A stretch of 64,000 bases of DNA from Candidatus Sungiibacteriota bacterium (GTDB taxonomy: Bacteria; Patescibacteria; Paceibacteria; Sungbacterales; SURF-37). The stretch's first letter is position 1, and each line of letters opens with the position of its first letter. The notes below the pieces were generated by a model. It ran no database searches. It was not told the DNA's origin and was given only the letters and a program-made list of their open reading frames with translations. The translations under genes and the position numbers were made by a program. The stretch covers positions 62,001 to 126,000 of the forward strand of contig JACPMF010000007.1 in NCBI GenBank assembly GCA_016186145.1, given 5' to 3'. This document shows, one piece after another, positions 41,475-50,209 of this stretch.

Positions 41475-42233
41475 CTAACCGTTCTGCACCTGATTCTTAA
41501 TCCCTGGCTCTTTAAACTTTTTTCTTAACCAAATTTGCTCCACTATAGCAAGGAGATTCATTATTGTCCAGTAGAGCGGCAAAGCCGCCGGCAACGAGAA
41601 TGACCAGATAGTAATAAGTACCGGAAAAAAATACTTCATCTGCAACGAAAGAATTTTTGAAAGATCCGGCTCATGCGGTTTCGCGCTCCTTAGTGTCAGC
41701 GATTCCGGCTGCGGAACAAGGCGCGCCTGCAGAAATTGCGACGCGCCCGCGAGAAATCCAATGATGTAGTTTTTTTCGGTCAGGCTCACTATGCCAAACA
41801 TGGTGGCGCTAAAAAATTCCGGTACTGCAACGACGGAGTAAAGCGCGGAAACATCTAGCGGCGAAAGCCCCCGCCAGAATACATTGTAGAGCGCTATAAG
41901 AAGCGGGAGTTGGACAAGAATAGGCAGGCACCCGGAAAACGGATTCACTTTTTCTTGCGCATAAAGCTCCATAAGACGGCGCGCTTGTTCATCTTTCTTC
42001 TCTTTATACTTTTCCTGTATTTCCTTTATCTTCGGGCCAAGTGAGCGCATCGCCGCCTGGCTTTTAAACATCTTGGCTGTGGCCGGGAAAAGCAAGATCC
42101 GCACGAGAACGGTGAGAGAAATAATCGCAAGGCCAAGGTCCGGAAAGGGAAGAAGTGAATATATAAAAATAAGCCCGTTAAAGAGCGGACGGTATAATAT
42201 TTCATGGTATGCGCTATAAAGCATCTCGGGCAT
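41475..42233 (-). CDS. yidC: Membrane protein insertase YidC
   Basis: A 252-residue YidC/Oxa1-type insertase. Membrane segments: FNGLIFIYSLLP near 18, LAIISLTVLVRILLFP near 35 with the conserved Arg46 in the groove, FSGCLPILVQLPLLIALYNVFW near 100, and two at the C-terminal half. The cytoplasmic hairpin KIKEIQEKYKEKKDEQARRL is characteristic. It lacks the large periplasmic domain of proteobacterial YidC, like Gram-positive and CPR forms. It is between yidD and jag on the minus strand. The start follows a family B palindrome. Confidence 0.95.
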   Translation of the reverse strand: MPEMLYSAYHEILYRPLFNGLIFIYSLLPFPDLGLAIISLTVLVRILLFPATAKMFKSQAAMRSLGPKIKEIQEKYKEKKDEQARRLMELYAQEKVNPFSGCLPILVQLPLLIALYNVFWRGLSPLDVSALYSVVAVPEFFSATMFGIVSLTEKNYIIGFLAGASQFLQARLVPQPESLTLRSAKPHEPDLSKILSLQMKYFFPVLITIWSFSLPAALPLYWTIMNLLAIVEQIWLRKKFKEPGIKNQVQNG

Positions 42234-42329
42234 GTTCTAGATACGAATTTCAAAGCTCAAATGATAATAGAATCAGGAATCAAGAATTAAGAATTATGAA
42301 TACGAAGGGCGGTCTTTATTCCTAATTCA
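42234..42329. repeat. Intergenic quasi-palindrome, family B copy 2
   Basis: GAATCAGGAATCAAGAATT and GAATTATGAATAC on the left pair with CCTAATTCATTATTCATGATTCATGATTC on the right. It fills the yidD-yidC gap. Confidence 0.78.
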
Positions 42330-42587
42330 TTATTCATGATTCATGATTCGATATTTCCCTTCCACCGGGTCATATCCTCCTCTAGAAAACGGGGTGCAGC
42401 GTATAACTCTGTAAAGCGACAACATGCTCCCTTGTATCAGTCCATATTGACTAACAGCTTGATGTGCGTATTCTGAACAAGAAGGAAAAAAACGACACCT
42501 GCCACCGAAGGATATAAACCAATCGCTGTGGTCGGAAGAAAATGTGCGCTGCCAAATTCGGATGAGTGTTAAAACAATGGTTGTCAT
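42330..42587 (-). CDS. yidD: Membrane protein insertion efficiency factor YidD
   Basis: An 85-residue protein of the YidD family that assists YidC. The signature is complete: RFFPSCSEYAHQAVSQYGL with the conserved Pro-Ser-Cys-Ser-x-Tyr, then RVIRCTPFSRGGYDPV. An amphipathic N-terminal helix (IVLTLIRIWQ) associates with the membrane. ATG at 42587 overlaps the rnpA stop codon as ATGA, so translation is coupled; longer in-frame starts inside rnpA are rejected. Confidence 0.95.
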   Translation of the reverse strand: MTTIVLTLIRIWQRTFSSDHSDWFISFGGRCRFFPSCSEYAHQAVSQYGLIQGSMLSLYRVIRCTPFSRGGYDPVEGKYRIMNHE

Positions 42588-42931
42588 GATATAAGATTTG
42601 CTCTTACAAAAAGTTGCGCGAGAAGACAATAGAAGTTGCTTCTGGTAGCTTCCGTGGACGGCTTTCGGAAAATAACGGCAACATCATGCCCGCCCGCAAT
42701 GACAGATTGATGTTTGCGGACCCATTCAGCGGCACGACGCCGGATCTTGTTCCGTAAAACACTCCTCTTCGCTATCTTTTTGGGCACGATAAAAACAAAA
42801 CGGCTTCCTTTTTCTGTAGACCGCGCGAAGTACCGCATGGTAGCCAACTCATTTGAAACAATCCTGCCGCGGCGGACCGCCGCACCCACCTCAGAAGATG
42901 CCCGCAAACGGTTCACTCGAGGGAGAGCCAT
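42584..42931 (-). CDS. rnpA: Ribonuclease P protein component
   Basis: A 115-residue basic protein that binds RNase P RNA and helps mature tRNA 5' ends. The family pattern is clear: LPRVNRLRASSEVGAAVRRG at the start, FVFIVPKKIAKRSVLRNKIRR with the RNR-type core (around 57-72), and HDVAVIFRKP. ATG at 42931 is used; the longer open frame to 43147 overlaps rpmH and is rejected. It overlaps yidD by 4 nt and follows rpmH by 34 nt. Confidence 0.95.
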   Translation of the reverse strand: MALPRVNRLRASSEVGAAVRRGRIVSNELATMRYFARSTEKGSRFVFIVPKKIAKRSVLRNKIRRRAAEWVRKHQSVIAGGHDVAVIFRKPSTEATRSNFYCLLAQLFVRANLIS

Positions 42932-42965
42932 AAGAGTCAAATAACCAATTACCGTTTGCCGGTAA

Positions 42966-43103
42966 TTAAGAAACGGCAAGACGCGCTCTCCTTTTCTTTC
43001 TGCGGCGGGTAAGGACCCTCCGCCCTCCTGCGGTGCGGGATCGCACCAAAAAACCATGGGTGCGCTTCCGTTTTCTTTTTTTGGGCTGATAGGTAACCGA
43101 CAT
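42966..43103 (-). CDS. rpmH: Large ribosomal subunit protein bL34
   Basis: A 45-residue, extremely basic protein: SVTYQPKKRKRKRTHGFLVR at the start, SRTAGGRRVLTRRRKKRR in the middle, ending ARLAVS. This is the typical bL34 pattern (TYQPxxRKRxxxHGFxxRxxTxxGRxVLxxRRxKGRxxL). It opens the conserved rpmH-rnpA-yidD-yidC-jag operon next to dnaA on the opposite strand. Confidence 0.95.
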   Translation of the reverse strand: MSVTYQPKKRKRKRTHGFLVRSRTAGGRRVLTRRRKKRRARLAVS

Positions 43104-43365
43104 ATTTTAAATACTACCGTAAACAGTGAACGATGAACAGGGAACAAGACCTACCAACACGCAGTAGTCCACCGCCTCCTTTTTTCGTTTACTGATTCTC
43201 GCAATTAACAACATATAAACAGTTTGTTCAGAAAAGGAAGGTTTTCTTATTGTGGTTTGTTTAACGATAGTATTGGTATACTTGATAACAGAGCGTCAAG
43301 ACTGACGACGGAGAAATAATTACAAGTCTTGGTTCTAAAATAAATCCATATAAACAGGAGGCACT
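43104..43365. other. rpmH-dnaA divergent spacer
   Basis: A 262-bp AT-rich region with the rpmH leader on one side and the dnaA leader on the other. A GTTCCCTGTTCATC-type palindrome fragment lies at about 43118-43147. No clear DnaA-box cluster was seen. AGGAGG precedes dnaA by 4 nt. Confidence 0.4.
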
Positions 43366-44736
43366 ATGGATTACCGCGAACTTTGGAAAGCAGCGCTTGG
43401 GGAAATAGAACTTGCGATCCCAAGACCGAGTTTTATTACATGGTTCAAAGAAACGGCTGTTTTTGAGATTTCTGATGGAATCGTAACAATATCGGTCCCA
43501 AACGGTTTTGCAAAGGAGTGGTTGCAATCGAAATACAACAAATTCATTATCCGTGCCTTGAGAAATGTGGCGGACGATAGTGTCCGAGATGTTGCTTTTG
43601 TGGTTGGAAGGGCCTCGGTAGACGGAACCGGTGTAAAAACCAAGGAGCGTCAGAAAGTAAGGCTTATCCCAACCGTAAGCGATGAAATGCAGCTAAAAGA
43701 TCTGCATATTGACCCGGAAACCGGCCTTAACCCGCGCTATACATTTGAAAACTTTATCGTCGGGTCTTTCAACGAACTCGCGCATGGTGCTGCGCGCGCC
43801 GTTGTCCAAAACCTCGGTTCGGCCTATAACCCCCTTTTTATCTTCGGGGGTGTTGGTTTGGGAAAAACCCACCTCATACAGGCAATAGGAAACGAGATTG
43901 CCGGGAGCCACGGCGCAAAAGTCAGATATGTTACATCCGAAAAATATATGGGGGAGATCGTCGAGGCGCTTTCAAACCAGACAATCAATCAGCTGAAGGA
44001 ACGCTACCGGAAAGTCGACCTTCTCATTATGGACGACATCCAATTCATCGCAAGAACAGAGAAAATGCAGGAAGAATTCTTCCATACATTCAACGTCCTA
44101 TACCAGCAAAATAAACAAATTGTAATATCCTCCGACCGTCCGCCGTCCGCAATCCCGACGTTAGAGAACCGCCTCCGCTCGCGTTTTGAAGGAGGGTGTC
44201 TTATTGACGTTGGGGAGCCGGATCTTGAAACACGCCTGACCATACTAAAAGCAAAAGCCGGTGAAAAAGGGATTGCCCTTCCGGAAGACGTATTTCTTCA
44301 CATTGCGTCGGTCATCAAAAATAACATCCGGGAGCTTGAAGGGGCCCTTACCCGTCTCGCGCTCAGCGCCCGGACATCTTCCGCAACACCAACCCTCGAA
44401 GAGACAAAGAAAATACTCGAACAAGTAGCCCAAGCGCCAAAAAAATTCACTTCTCCTAAAAAAGTAATCAAGGTTGTCGCCGACTTCTACGAGATCATGG
44501 AAAAAGATCTCGTCAACCCAAGTAGAAGAAAAGAAATCGTGAAACCGCGCCAAATTGCGATGTATATTCTCCGTGAGGAGCTAAAGTGCTCATACCCTTT
44601 CATTGGTGAAAAACTCGGAAAAAAAGACCACACGACAGCAATCCACGCGTGCAAAAAAATAGACGGGGAACTAAAAACAGACCTCGATTTACAAAACTCG
44701 ATAAAACTAATCAAAGAAAAAATCTACTCCGTCTAA
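43366..44736 (+). CDS. dnaA: Chromosomal replication initiator DnaA
   Basis: A 456-residue initiator that binds DnaA boxes and melts the origin. Domain I (about 1-75) has the LWKAALGEIELAIPRPSFIT and WFKETAVFEI pattern. Domain III has NPLFIFGGVGLGKTHLIQAI with Walker A near 163, Walker B VDLLIMDDIQFI near 223 and the box VII sensor RLRSRFEGG. The C-terminal DNA-binding domain contains the signature CSYPFIGEKLGKKDHTTAIH. Unlike most core genes here, it has a full AGGAGG ribosome site. Confidence 0.98.
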   Translation: MDYRELWKAALGEIELAIPRPSFITWFKETAVFEISDGIVTISVPNGFAKEWLQSKYNKFIIRALRNVADDSVRDVAFVVGRASVDGTGVKTKERQKVRLIPTVSDEMQLKDLHIDPETGLNPRYTFENFIVGSFNELAHGAARAVVQNLGSAYNPLFIFGGVGLGKTHLIQAIGNEIAGSHGAKVRYVTSEKYMGEIVEALSNQTINQLKERYRKVDLLIMDDIQFIARTEKMQEEFFHTFNVLYQQNKQIVISSDRPPSAIPTLENRLRSRFEGGCLIDVGEPDLETRLTILKAKAGEKGIALPEDVFLHIASVIKNNIRELEGALTRLALSARTSSATPTLEETKKILEQVAQAPKKFTSPKKVIKVVADFYEIMEKDLVNPSRRKEIVKPRQIAMYILREELKCSYPFIGEKLGKKDHTTAIHACKKIDGELKTDLDLQNSIKLIKEKIYSV

Positions 44737-44998
44737 CAAGCTGTTCAATAAGGTGTGGGCGTACTTGTGTGTTTCTTTGTTAATAACTAGATGCGTATCG
44801 TGTTGAAAAAAAATGCTTTTTTTGTTTTTTAAAAAGATATGTTTTTTGTCCGCGCTATTTCCCAAGAATCTCCACATCTTTTCCATAAAGAGAAAATAAA
44901 AAATATTTCCTTAAAGCGCCGTACTACAACGTTATCCACCAGTTTTTCTTTCTAATAACAATAATAAATTTAAATTAAATATATTATTATAGTTACCT
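44737..44998. other. oriC: Candidate chromosomal origin (dnaA-dnaN gap)
   Basis: A 262-bp, mostly AT-rich gap between dnaA and dnaN. It holds several loose DnaA-box matches (TTATCCACC near 44933, CTCCACATC near 44873, TTTTCCATA near 44880) and an AT-only stretch (about 44952-44990) suitable as an unwinding element. None of the boxes is perfect, so the call rests mainly on location. Confidence 0.5.
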
Positions 44999-46096
44999 AT
45001 GAAAATAATCTGTACGAGAAACAACCTTCGCAATACCTTCCAGCTCGTAGAGCGTTTTACCGGAAAGAGCCTTACCCTTCCTATTCTTGGTAGTATATTT
45101 TTTGAGGCCGACGAGAAAAAAATACGGTGCGTGGCGACAAACCTTGAGGTTGGTATTGAGGTTGTTATGCCCGGGAAGGTTATCAGAGGCGGATCCGTTG
45201 CCATACCCGGAAGAATCGCGAACACTCTTGTTCAGTCCTTGGACGAGGAGAATGTTTTATTAGAAGAAAAAGACGGAGCGATCACTATAAAAACGGACTC
45301 TTCAAGTTTTACTCTTCAGGGGTTGTCTCCAAAGGATTTCCCGCCGCTTCCAAAGATCAAAAGGGAGCACGAATTCAGTATTCCAGCTAACATTCTTAAG
45401 AAAGGGCTTGTCCAGGTTCTTCCCGCCGTGTCTGTTTCTGACTTTAAGCCGGAGCTTTCTGGGGTTTATTTGAAGCGTGATGCGCGGGCGGTTACACTCG
45501 CCGCCACCGACTCTTTTCGTCTTGCTGAAAAACTTTTTCAGTTGCAAACACCCGGCGATGCTGTTTCTTGCATAATCCCTTGGAAGACATGCCAGGAGTT
45601 ATCAAGGATACTTCCGGAGGACGGAGAGGAATATGTTACCGTTCGCCAAGGAGAGAACCAGGTTATGTTTGATTTTTCAGAGGTTCATATGGTGTCGCGT
45701 CTTATCGACGGAACATACCCTGACTATGTGTCGATCATCCCTAAAGATTTTTCTTCTCATCTCGCTGTTCCGAGGGAAGATCTTGTAAAAAGGGTGAGAG
45801 CGGCAAGCGTTCTCTCGTCGAAACTGAACGATATCGTGTTGAGCTCGTCCGAGGACGAGGTGTTTATTGAAACCGCGAACTCTGAGTTAGGAAAGAGCCG
45901 TATTCGGCTTTTGACCAAGGGAAGAGGAAAGGAAACAAAAGTTTCGTTCAACTTTCGTTACCTTTCAGACGGGCTTGAGGCAATAGACGGGGAAGAAGCG
46001 CTTATTTCGTTGAATGGCGACTCGTCACCGGCGCTCGTTTCCAGTTCCCAGGACCAGTCCTTCAGGTATATCCTTATGCCGATCCGGAGCGTCTGA
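44999..46096 (+). CDS. dnaN: DNA polymerase III sliding clamp (beta subunit)
   Basis: A 365-residue sliding clamp with three similar domains. Recognisable blocks: FTGKSLTLPILGSIFFEADE near 18, PGRIANTLVQSLD near 69, SDFKPELSGVYLKRDARAVT near 146, TDSFRLAEK, DGTYPDYVSIIP near 238 and the C-terminal LMPIRSV, which ends the clamp's peptide-binding pocket. Length is normal. TATAGT ends 5 nt before ATG, the leaderless pattern, so it can be transcribed separately from dnaA. Confidence 0.97.
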   Translation: MKIICTRNNLRNTFQLVERFTGKSLTLPILGSIFFEADEKKIRCVATNLEVGIEVVMPGKVIRGGSVAIPGRIANTLVQSLDEENVLLEEKDGAITIKTDSSSFTLQGLSPKDFPPLPKIKREHEFSIPANILKKGLVQVLPAVSVSDFKPELSGVYLKRDARAVTLAATDSFRLAEKLFQLQTPGDAVSCIIPWKTCQELSRILPEDGEEYVTVRQGENQVMFDFSEVHMVSRLIDGTYPDYVSIIPKDFSSHLAVPREDLVKRVRAASVLSSKLNDIVLSSSEDEVFIETANSELGKSRIRLLTKGRGKETKVSFNFRYLSDGLEAIDGEEALISLNGDSSPALVSSSQDQSFRYILMPIRSV

Positions 46097-46126
46097 TTTT
46101 TGTTGTTGGTTGTTTGTCGGCGGTTG

Positions 46127-48655
46127 TTAATTTGGTGCGGCCGGTTGGTTAAATGGAATAACCGTCTCGCCGACGTTACCTACATTGTCGTATGCTTTAA
46201 CAACAATATTTGGCAGTACCTCGCCAAGCGCCGTTTTTTCTACCGTGAAAGATACGATGCCGGAGGTATCCGGCTTTGTTGAGGCAAGAAGAGAGTCAAG
46301 AATAATTGCGTTGACTTCTTTTATCGGATAGTTTCCGGAAACAGAAAGAGTAAAACGGTATTGTTCTCCTTCGTCAGCAAGGCCGGCAAGCTGTATTTTG
46401 GGTTTGTTTTTTTCGGTGTGAATGTCGTCATATTCTGTTGGGGCCTGTATCGCAGGGCGCGCTACGAAGCCAGACGTCTTCAACCATTGTTGAAACGAGC
46501 GTTCCCAGTTTACAAGTTGCGGGTCTTGCATTGGGTTTCCCGGTGGCGTACCAAGCGGGTCGTTTCGGTCAATCCAAAAAAGCGGGTCGTGCGGCTCTCC
46601 GTACGCAACCTCGACGATCGTATCTTCCGGGGTAAGGGCGGTCGCGAGTTTTCCTGAAATGCGGTCGATGCGAAACACTGCCCCGCCCTGCCAAAGGCCG
46701 TTTATGACCGGTTTTGGCGATTTTTTGTAGTCGGGCTTTGTAAAAAACTCCGGGAGCGTATCTTTGAGCGCAAACCGCATGAATTTGTTCCACATGGGTG
46801 CTGCAGCAAGAACGCCGGATCCTTTTTGTTGGATGGACTCCGGGTAGTTATTTCCTGCCCATACGCCGACTACGAGGGACGGTGTGTAGCCCACTGTCCA
46901 TGCGTCTCGGTATTCCTGCGTCGTTCCGGTTTTTGCGGCGGCTTGCCGGTCGGGAAGCCAGAGCGATCCCCGTGGTTGGAATATCCCAACTCGTGCGTCG
47001 TCGTCGGAAAGAACGTCATTTACGATTCGCGCGGCCTCGGTGTCGAAAACTTGCCGCGGCTCGGTTTTTGTCTCTTCTAAAACACGTCCTTCCGCCTCAA
47101 CCTTGAGGATTGCGCGGTGTGGGGCAAGAAGGCCATCGGTTGCGAGCGCTCCATATGCCGATGTCATTTCAAGGAGTCGTACCTCCGCCCCGCCTAAAAC
47201 CAACGAAAGTCCGAATCGTGAGCGGTCTTTTAGGGTGGTAATTCCGGCCTGTTCGGCGTTTTGAATAGAGCCTTCGATGCCTGCAAGATACAATGTTTTA
47301 ACTGATGGAACGTTTAGTGACTGGGCAAGGGCCTTGCGGAGTGTTACCGGACCACGGAATGTTTCATCGTAGTTTCCCGGGTGGTAACAGTCTTCTGTTT
47401 TCACGCGCGGATCTTGTGGTCCACCGTCTAAGGAACAGAGCGGATTGAATTCGGTGGGAATGTCGAAAAGCATGGTTTCCGGTGTGTACCCCTTTTTGAA
47501 CGCGGTTAGGTAGATAAACGGCTTGAACGCAGAACCCGGCTGGCGAAGGCTTGTTGCGACATTGACCTTCGGATCAAAAAAACAATTAATCCCGGGAGCG
47601 CAGCCGGCGGGGAGCGGTTCTGCCTGGTACCAGTCGCGAGAGCCGACCATTACGAGGATGTCCCCGGTTTTGGGGTCTACTGCAGTGAGCGCCGCGTTGT
47701 ATGCCTTGATCGCCTTCTCATTGAATTCCGCTCCTTCCTTTATAATTTTTTCCGCTTCTTCTTGCAGCCGCCAATCAAGCGTCGTGCGAATCACGAGCCC
47801 GCCCTCCTCAAGCGCCTCTTCCCCGTACTTCTCAGCCAAAAGTTCTTTCACGTACATTACGAAGTGAGGGGCGCGAATACCCGTAGCACCGACCCGGATG
47901 TTTATTTTTTCCTTCTTTGCTTCTTCGGCCGCGTTCTCGGTGAGGTAGCCAAACTCGGCCATTTTAGCAAGGGCCCCGTTTTTACGCTCCATGAGCTCGT
48001 TGGTGTGGTTTAAATAGTATGTTGGGGCCTTCGGGAGTGCGGCGAGGGTGGCGGCTTGGGCAATGCTGAGATTTGGCGTTGAGGTGCCGAAATACGTTTG
48101 GCTTGCCGCTTCAATGCCATATGCGTTTGATCCGTACGGAATCTGGTTCAAATAAAGGTGGAGAATCTCATTTTTTGAGTAGCGTGATTCAAGAAGGATG
48201 GCAAGAAGCGCTTCTTTTATTTTTCTCTGTATCGTTCGCTCGCGGCCGAGTATGGAGTTTTTGATAAGCTGTTGCGTTATGGTTGAACCGCCCTGCCGGA
48301 AGTTTCTGGAAAATATGTCGACAACGAAGGCGCGGGTAATACCGCGGAAATCGATGCCCCCGTGTTTATAAAAACCGGAGTCTTCAAGGACGATCGTTGC
48401 GTTTTTTACCGCTGGCGGTATCGATTCGAAGGGTATTATCGTTCGTTTTTCTTCTCCATGAATTTCGTAAAGGAGTACTTCCCCGGTTCTGTCGTAGATC
48501 CTTGTTGATTCCGCAACCTTCCGTTCCTCAAATTTTGCGGGATTGGGCAGGTCGCGGAGGAGTAATGCGAGCGCAATAGCTCCAAAGACCGTGCCGACGG
48601 CAAGGAGGGAAAGGAAAAGGACGGCTGTTCGGCGGGCAAAATTTTTCTTGCGCAT
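46127..48655 (-). CDS. Class A penicillin-binding protein (PBP1A type)
   Basis: An 842-residue bifunctional peptidoglycan synthase. After an N-terminal membrane helix (about 10-32) the glycosyltransferase domain has the catalytic EDSGFYKHGGIDFRG, the GGSTITQQLIKN and RKIKEALLAILLE motifs (about 90-155). The transpeptidase domain has the catalytic SAFK in QPGSAFKPFIYL, SLN, and KTGT in AAAKTGTTQEYRD. A C-terminal FN3/Ig-like tail (about 720-840) is present. ATG at 48655 is chosen because TATATT ends 6 nt upstream with TTGCAG 17 nt before it, a leaderless promoter; an extended frame to 48724 would overlap the tyrS promoter. Confidence 0.95.
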   Translation of the reverse strand: MRKKNFARRTAVLFLSLLAVGTVFGAIALALLLRDLPNPAKFEERKVAESTRIYDRTGEVLLYEIHGEEKRTIIPFESIPPAVKNATIVLEDSGFYKHGGIDFRGITRAFVVDIFSRNFRQGGSTITQQLIKNSILGRERTIQRKIKEALLAILLESRYSKNEILHLYLNQIPYGSNAYGIEAASQTYFGTSTPNLSIAQAATLAALPKAPTYYLNHTNELMERKNGALAKMAEFGYLTENAAEEAKKEKINIRVGATGIRAPHFVMYVKELLAEKYGEEALEEGGLVIRTTLDWRLQEEAEKIIKEGAEFNEKAIKAYNAALTAVDPKTGDILVMVGSRDWYQAEPLPAGCAPGINCFFDPKVNVATSLRQPGSAFKPFIYLTAFKKGYTPETMLFDIPTEFNPLCSLDGGPQDPRVKTEDCYHPGNYDETFRGPVTLRKALAQSLNVPSVKTLYLAGIEGSIQNAEQAGITTLKDRSRFGLSLVLGGAEVRLLEMTSAYGALATDGLLAPHRAILKVEAEGRVLEETKTEPRQVFDTEAARIVNDVLSDDDARVGIFQPRGSLWLPDRQAAAKTGTTQEYRDAWTVGYTPSLVVGVWAGNNYPESIQQKGSGVLAAAPMWNKFMRFALKDTLPEFFTKPDYKKSPKPVINGLWQGGAVFRIDRISGKLATALTPEDTIVEVAYGEPHDPLFWIDRNDPLGTPPGNPMQDPQLVNWERSFQQWLKTSGFVARPAIQAPTEYDDIHTEKNKPKIQLAGLADEGEQYRFTLSVSGNYPIKEVNAIILDSLLASTKPDTSGIVSFTVEKTALGEVLPNIVVKAYDNVGNVGETVIPFNQPAAPN

Positions 48656-48660
48656 GCTCG

Positions 48661-48689
48661 AAATATACTGGTTTATTGCGGAATCTGCA
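48661..48689 (-). promoter_or_regulatory. Leaderless promoter of the PBP1A gene
   Basis: Minus strand TTGCAG, 17 nt, TATATT, then TCGAGC and ATG at 48655. It lies between the two divergent start codons. Confidence 0.6.
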
Positions 48690-48697
48690 ACGGAGAG

Positions 48698-48725
48698 TTG
48701 CGAAAAAGCAGTAGCACCGTACAAT
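48698..48725 (+). promoter_or_regulatory. Leaderless promoter of tyrS
   Basis: TTGCGA (48698-48703), 16 nt, TACAAT (48720-48725), then 7 nt to ATG at 48733. Confidence 0.55.
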
Positions 48726-48732
48726 GAAAAAC

Positions 48733-49932
48733 ATGGAATCGAAAGTTGATAAAAAAGCGGCTGGCCGGATACTGACGGAGCGGGTCGAGGATGTTATTGA
48801 GCGCGAATCGCTTCAGAAGAAGCTCTTTTCCGGGAAAAGGCTCGTGGTAAAACTTGGAGCAGACCCATCCCGTCCTGACTTACATTTGGGTCATGCGTTG
48901 GTGCTCCGGAAGTTGAGAGAGTTTCAAGATCTCGGCCATAGGGCGGTTTTTATCATTGGTGATTTTACCGCAATGATCGGCGACCCTTCAGGAAAGGCCG
49001 ATAGCCGCGAGCCGCTGACCCGTGAAGAAGCGCGCGCAAACGCGGAGACTTATTTTGATCAGGTCGGGAAGATTGTTGATCTGGAAAAAGCGGAGGTCCG
49101 CTATAACAGCGAGTGGTTTTCAAAAATGGACCTTGCCGCGTTTTTGCCGATTGCGGCGAATTTTTCATTGCGGCGGATAATGGATCGCGAGGATTTTCAA
49201 AAAAGAATCAGGGCTGGCGGGGAGGTTGGTCTCCACGAGGGGTTTTATCAGGTATTTCAGGCGTATGATTCAGTCGTGGTGAAAGCCGACGTGGAGCTTG
49301 GCGGTCGGGATCAGCTGGTAAATATGCTTGCCGGGCGCGAGCTCCAAAAGAAAGTCGGCCAGCCGCCACAGGATATAGTTATCGCGCCGCTTTTGGTTGG
49401 TCTTGACGGAAAACAGAAGATGTCAAAATCTCTCAAGAATTATATCGCTCTTACTGACAACCCGCGTGAAATGTTTGGGAAAGTTATGTCTGTTCCAGAC
49501 TCGTTGATTTTCCAATACGCCGAACTTGCCGCTTTTTTTGATGAGAAAGGGCTCAAAGAGGCCGCATCACTTGTTAAGAAGGCGCCCTTAGCGGCAAAGC
49601 AAGATGTCGCTAGTCGTATTGTTGGGCTTTACTGGGGAGAAGGCGCGGCAACAGAGGCGAGGCGTGCGTTCGAAGCGCGATTTAGCCGGCATGGGAAAGG
49701 GGGCGGCGCCTATGAAGAAAGGACGGGTTTCAGCGGGTTTTCAAATTTAAACGACGTAGTTTTGCTTCTCGGCGGCGCGCGTTCCAACTCTGAAGCGCGG
49801 CGGCTTATTTCGGGGGGGGCTGTTGAAGTTGACGGAGTTGTTATAAAAGACCCTAAAAACCGTATCGACTTTTCGAAGGCACATCGTTTCCGAATCGGCA
49901 AAAAAGGGTTCTTTAAAACCGTGCCGCAATAA
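48733..49932 (+). CDS. tyrS: Tyrosyl-tRNA synthetase
   Basis: A 399-residue class I aminoacyl-tRNA synthetase charging tRNA-Tyr. The HIGH-like motif is HLGHA (in KLGADPSRPDLHLGHALVL), the KMSKS motif is intact (KQKMSKSLKNYIALTD), and a C-terminal S4-type RNA-binding domain ends the protein (SNSEARRLISGGAVEVDGVV). It is the TyrRZ-type shape (LGGRDQLVNMLAGRELQKK). ATG at 48733 is preferred to 48724, because the -10 box overlaps the earlier ATG. It diverges from the PBP1A gene and ends at a terminator. Confidence 0.96.
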   Translation: MESKVDKKAAGRILTERVEDVIERESLQKKLFSGKRLVVKLGADPSRPDLHLGHALVLRKLREFQDLGHRAVFIIGDFTAMIGDPSGKADSREPLTREEARANAETYFDQVGKIVDLEKAEVRYNSEWFSKMDLAAFLPIAANFSLRRIMDREDFQKRIRAGGEVGLHEGFYQVFQAYDSVVVKADVELGGRDQLVNMLAGRELQKKVGQPPQDIVIAPLLVGLDGKQKMSKSLKNYIALTDNPREMFGKVMSVPDSLIFQYAELAAFFDEKGLKEAASLVKKAPLAAKQDVASRIVGLYWGEGAATEARRAFEARFSRHGKGGGAYEERTGFSGFSNLNDVVLLLGGARSNSEARRLISGGAVEVDGVVIKDPKNRIDFSKAHRFRIGKKGFFKTVPQ

Positions 49933-49963
49933 AACACCCCGGCGTGCCGGGGCGTTTTATTAT
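49931..49963. terminator. Bidirectional terminator
   Basis: CCCCGGC/GCCGGGG stem (49937-49952) with A-run on the left and TTTTATTATT on the right, between tyrS and the convergent ruvC operon. Confidence 0.87.
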
Positions 49964-50196
49964 TCTTCGTTGCCGTCCTCTCCTCCCGCTTCGCCGTCGT
50001 CTTCTTTCTCGTCTTCGTCCTCGTCTTCGTATGAGTCGTCGTCGTAGTATTCGTCGTCTTCTTCGTCGTCCTGGTTTATGACAAAAATCGGACTGACTCG
50101 CTCAAAAGTATCTAACATACGCGTTATGAACGTATTTTTCGATATTTTGCTTTTTGTTGTTAGTCGACCTTTTTCTTGAAAAGAAACGAGAATCAA
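49960..50196 (-). CDS. Small protein with extremely acidic C-terminus
   Basis: A 78-residue protein whose last 36 residues are almost only Asp, Glu, Tyr and Gly (for example QDDEEDDEYYDDDSYEDEDE). The N-terminal 40 residues are ordinary (ISKNTFITRMLDTFERVSPI). It begins 13 nt after ruvC and ends in the shared terminator, so it is probably the last gene of that unit. I do not recognise it. The acidic tail resembles DNA mimics or tails of small CPR proteins. The coding call is uncertain. Confidence 0.45.
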   Translation of the reverse strand: MILVSFQEKGRLTTKSKISKNTFITRMLDTFERVSPIFVINQDDEEDDEYYDDDSYEDEDEDEKEDDGEAGGEDGNEE

Positions 50197-50209
50197 CTTT
50201 CTCGATTTC

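Noticed and set aside
42932..43147. Longer rnpA frame
   Set aside because: It overlaps rpmH, and the RnpA family begins near LPRVNRLR.
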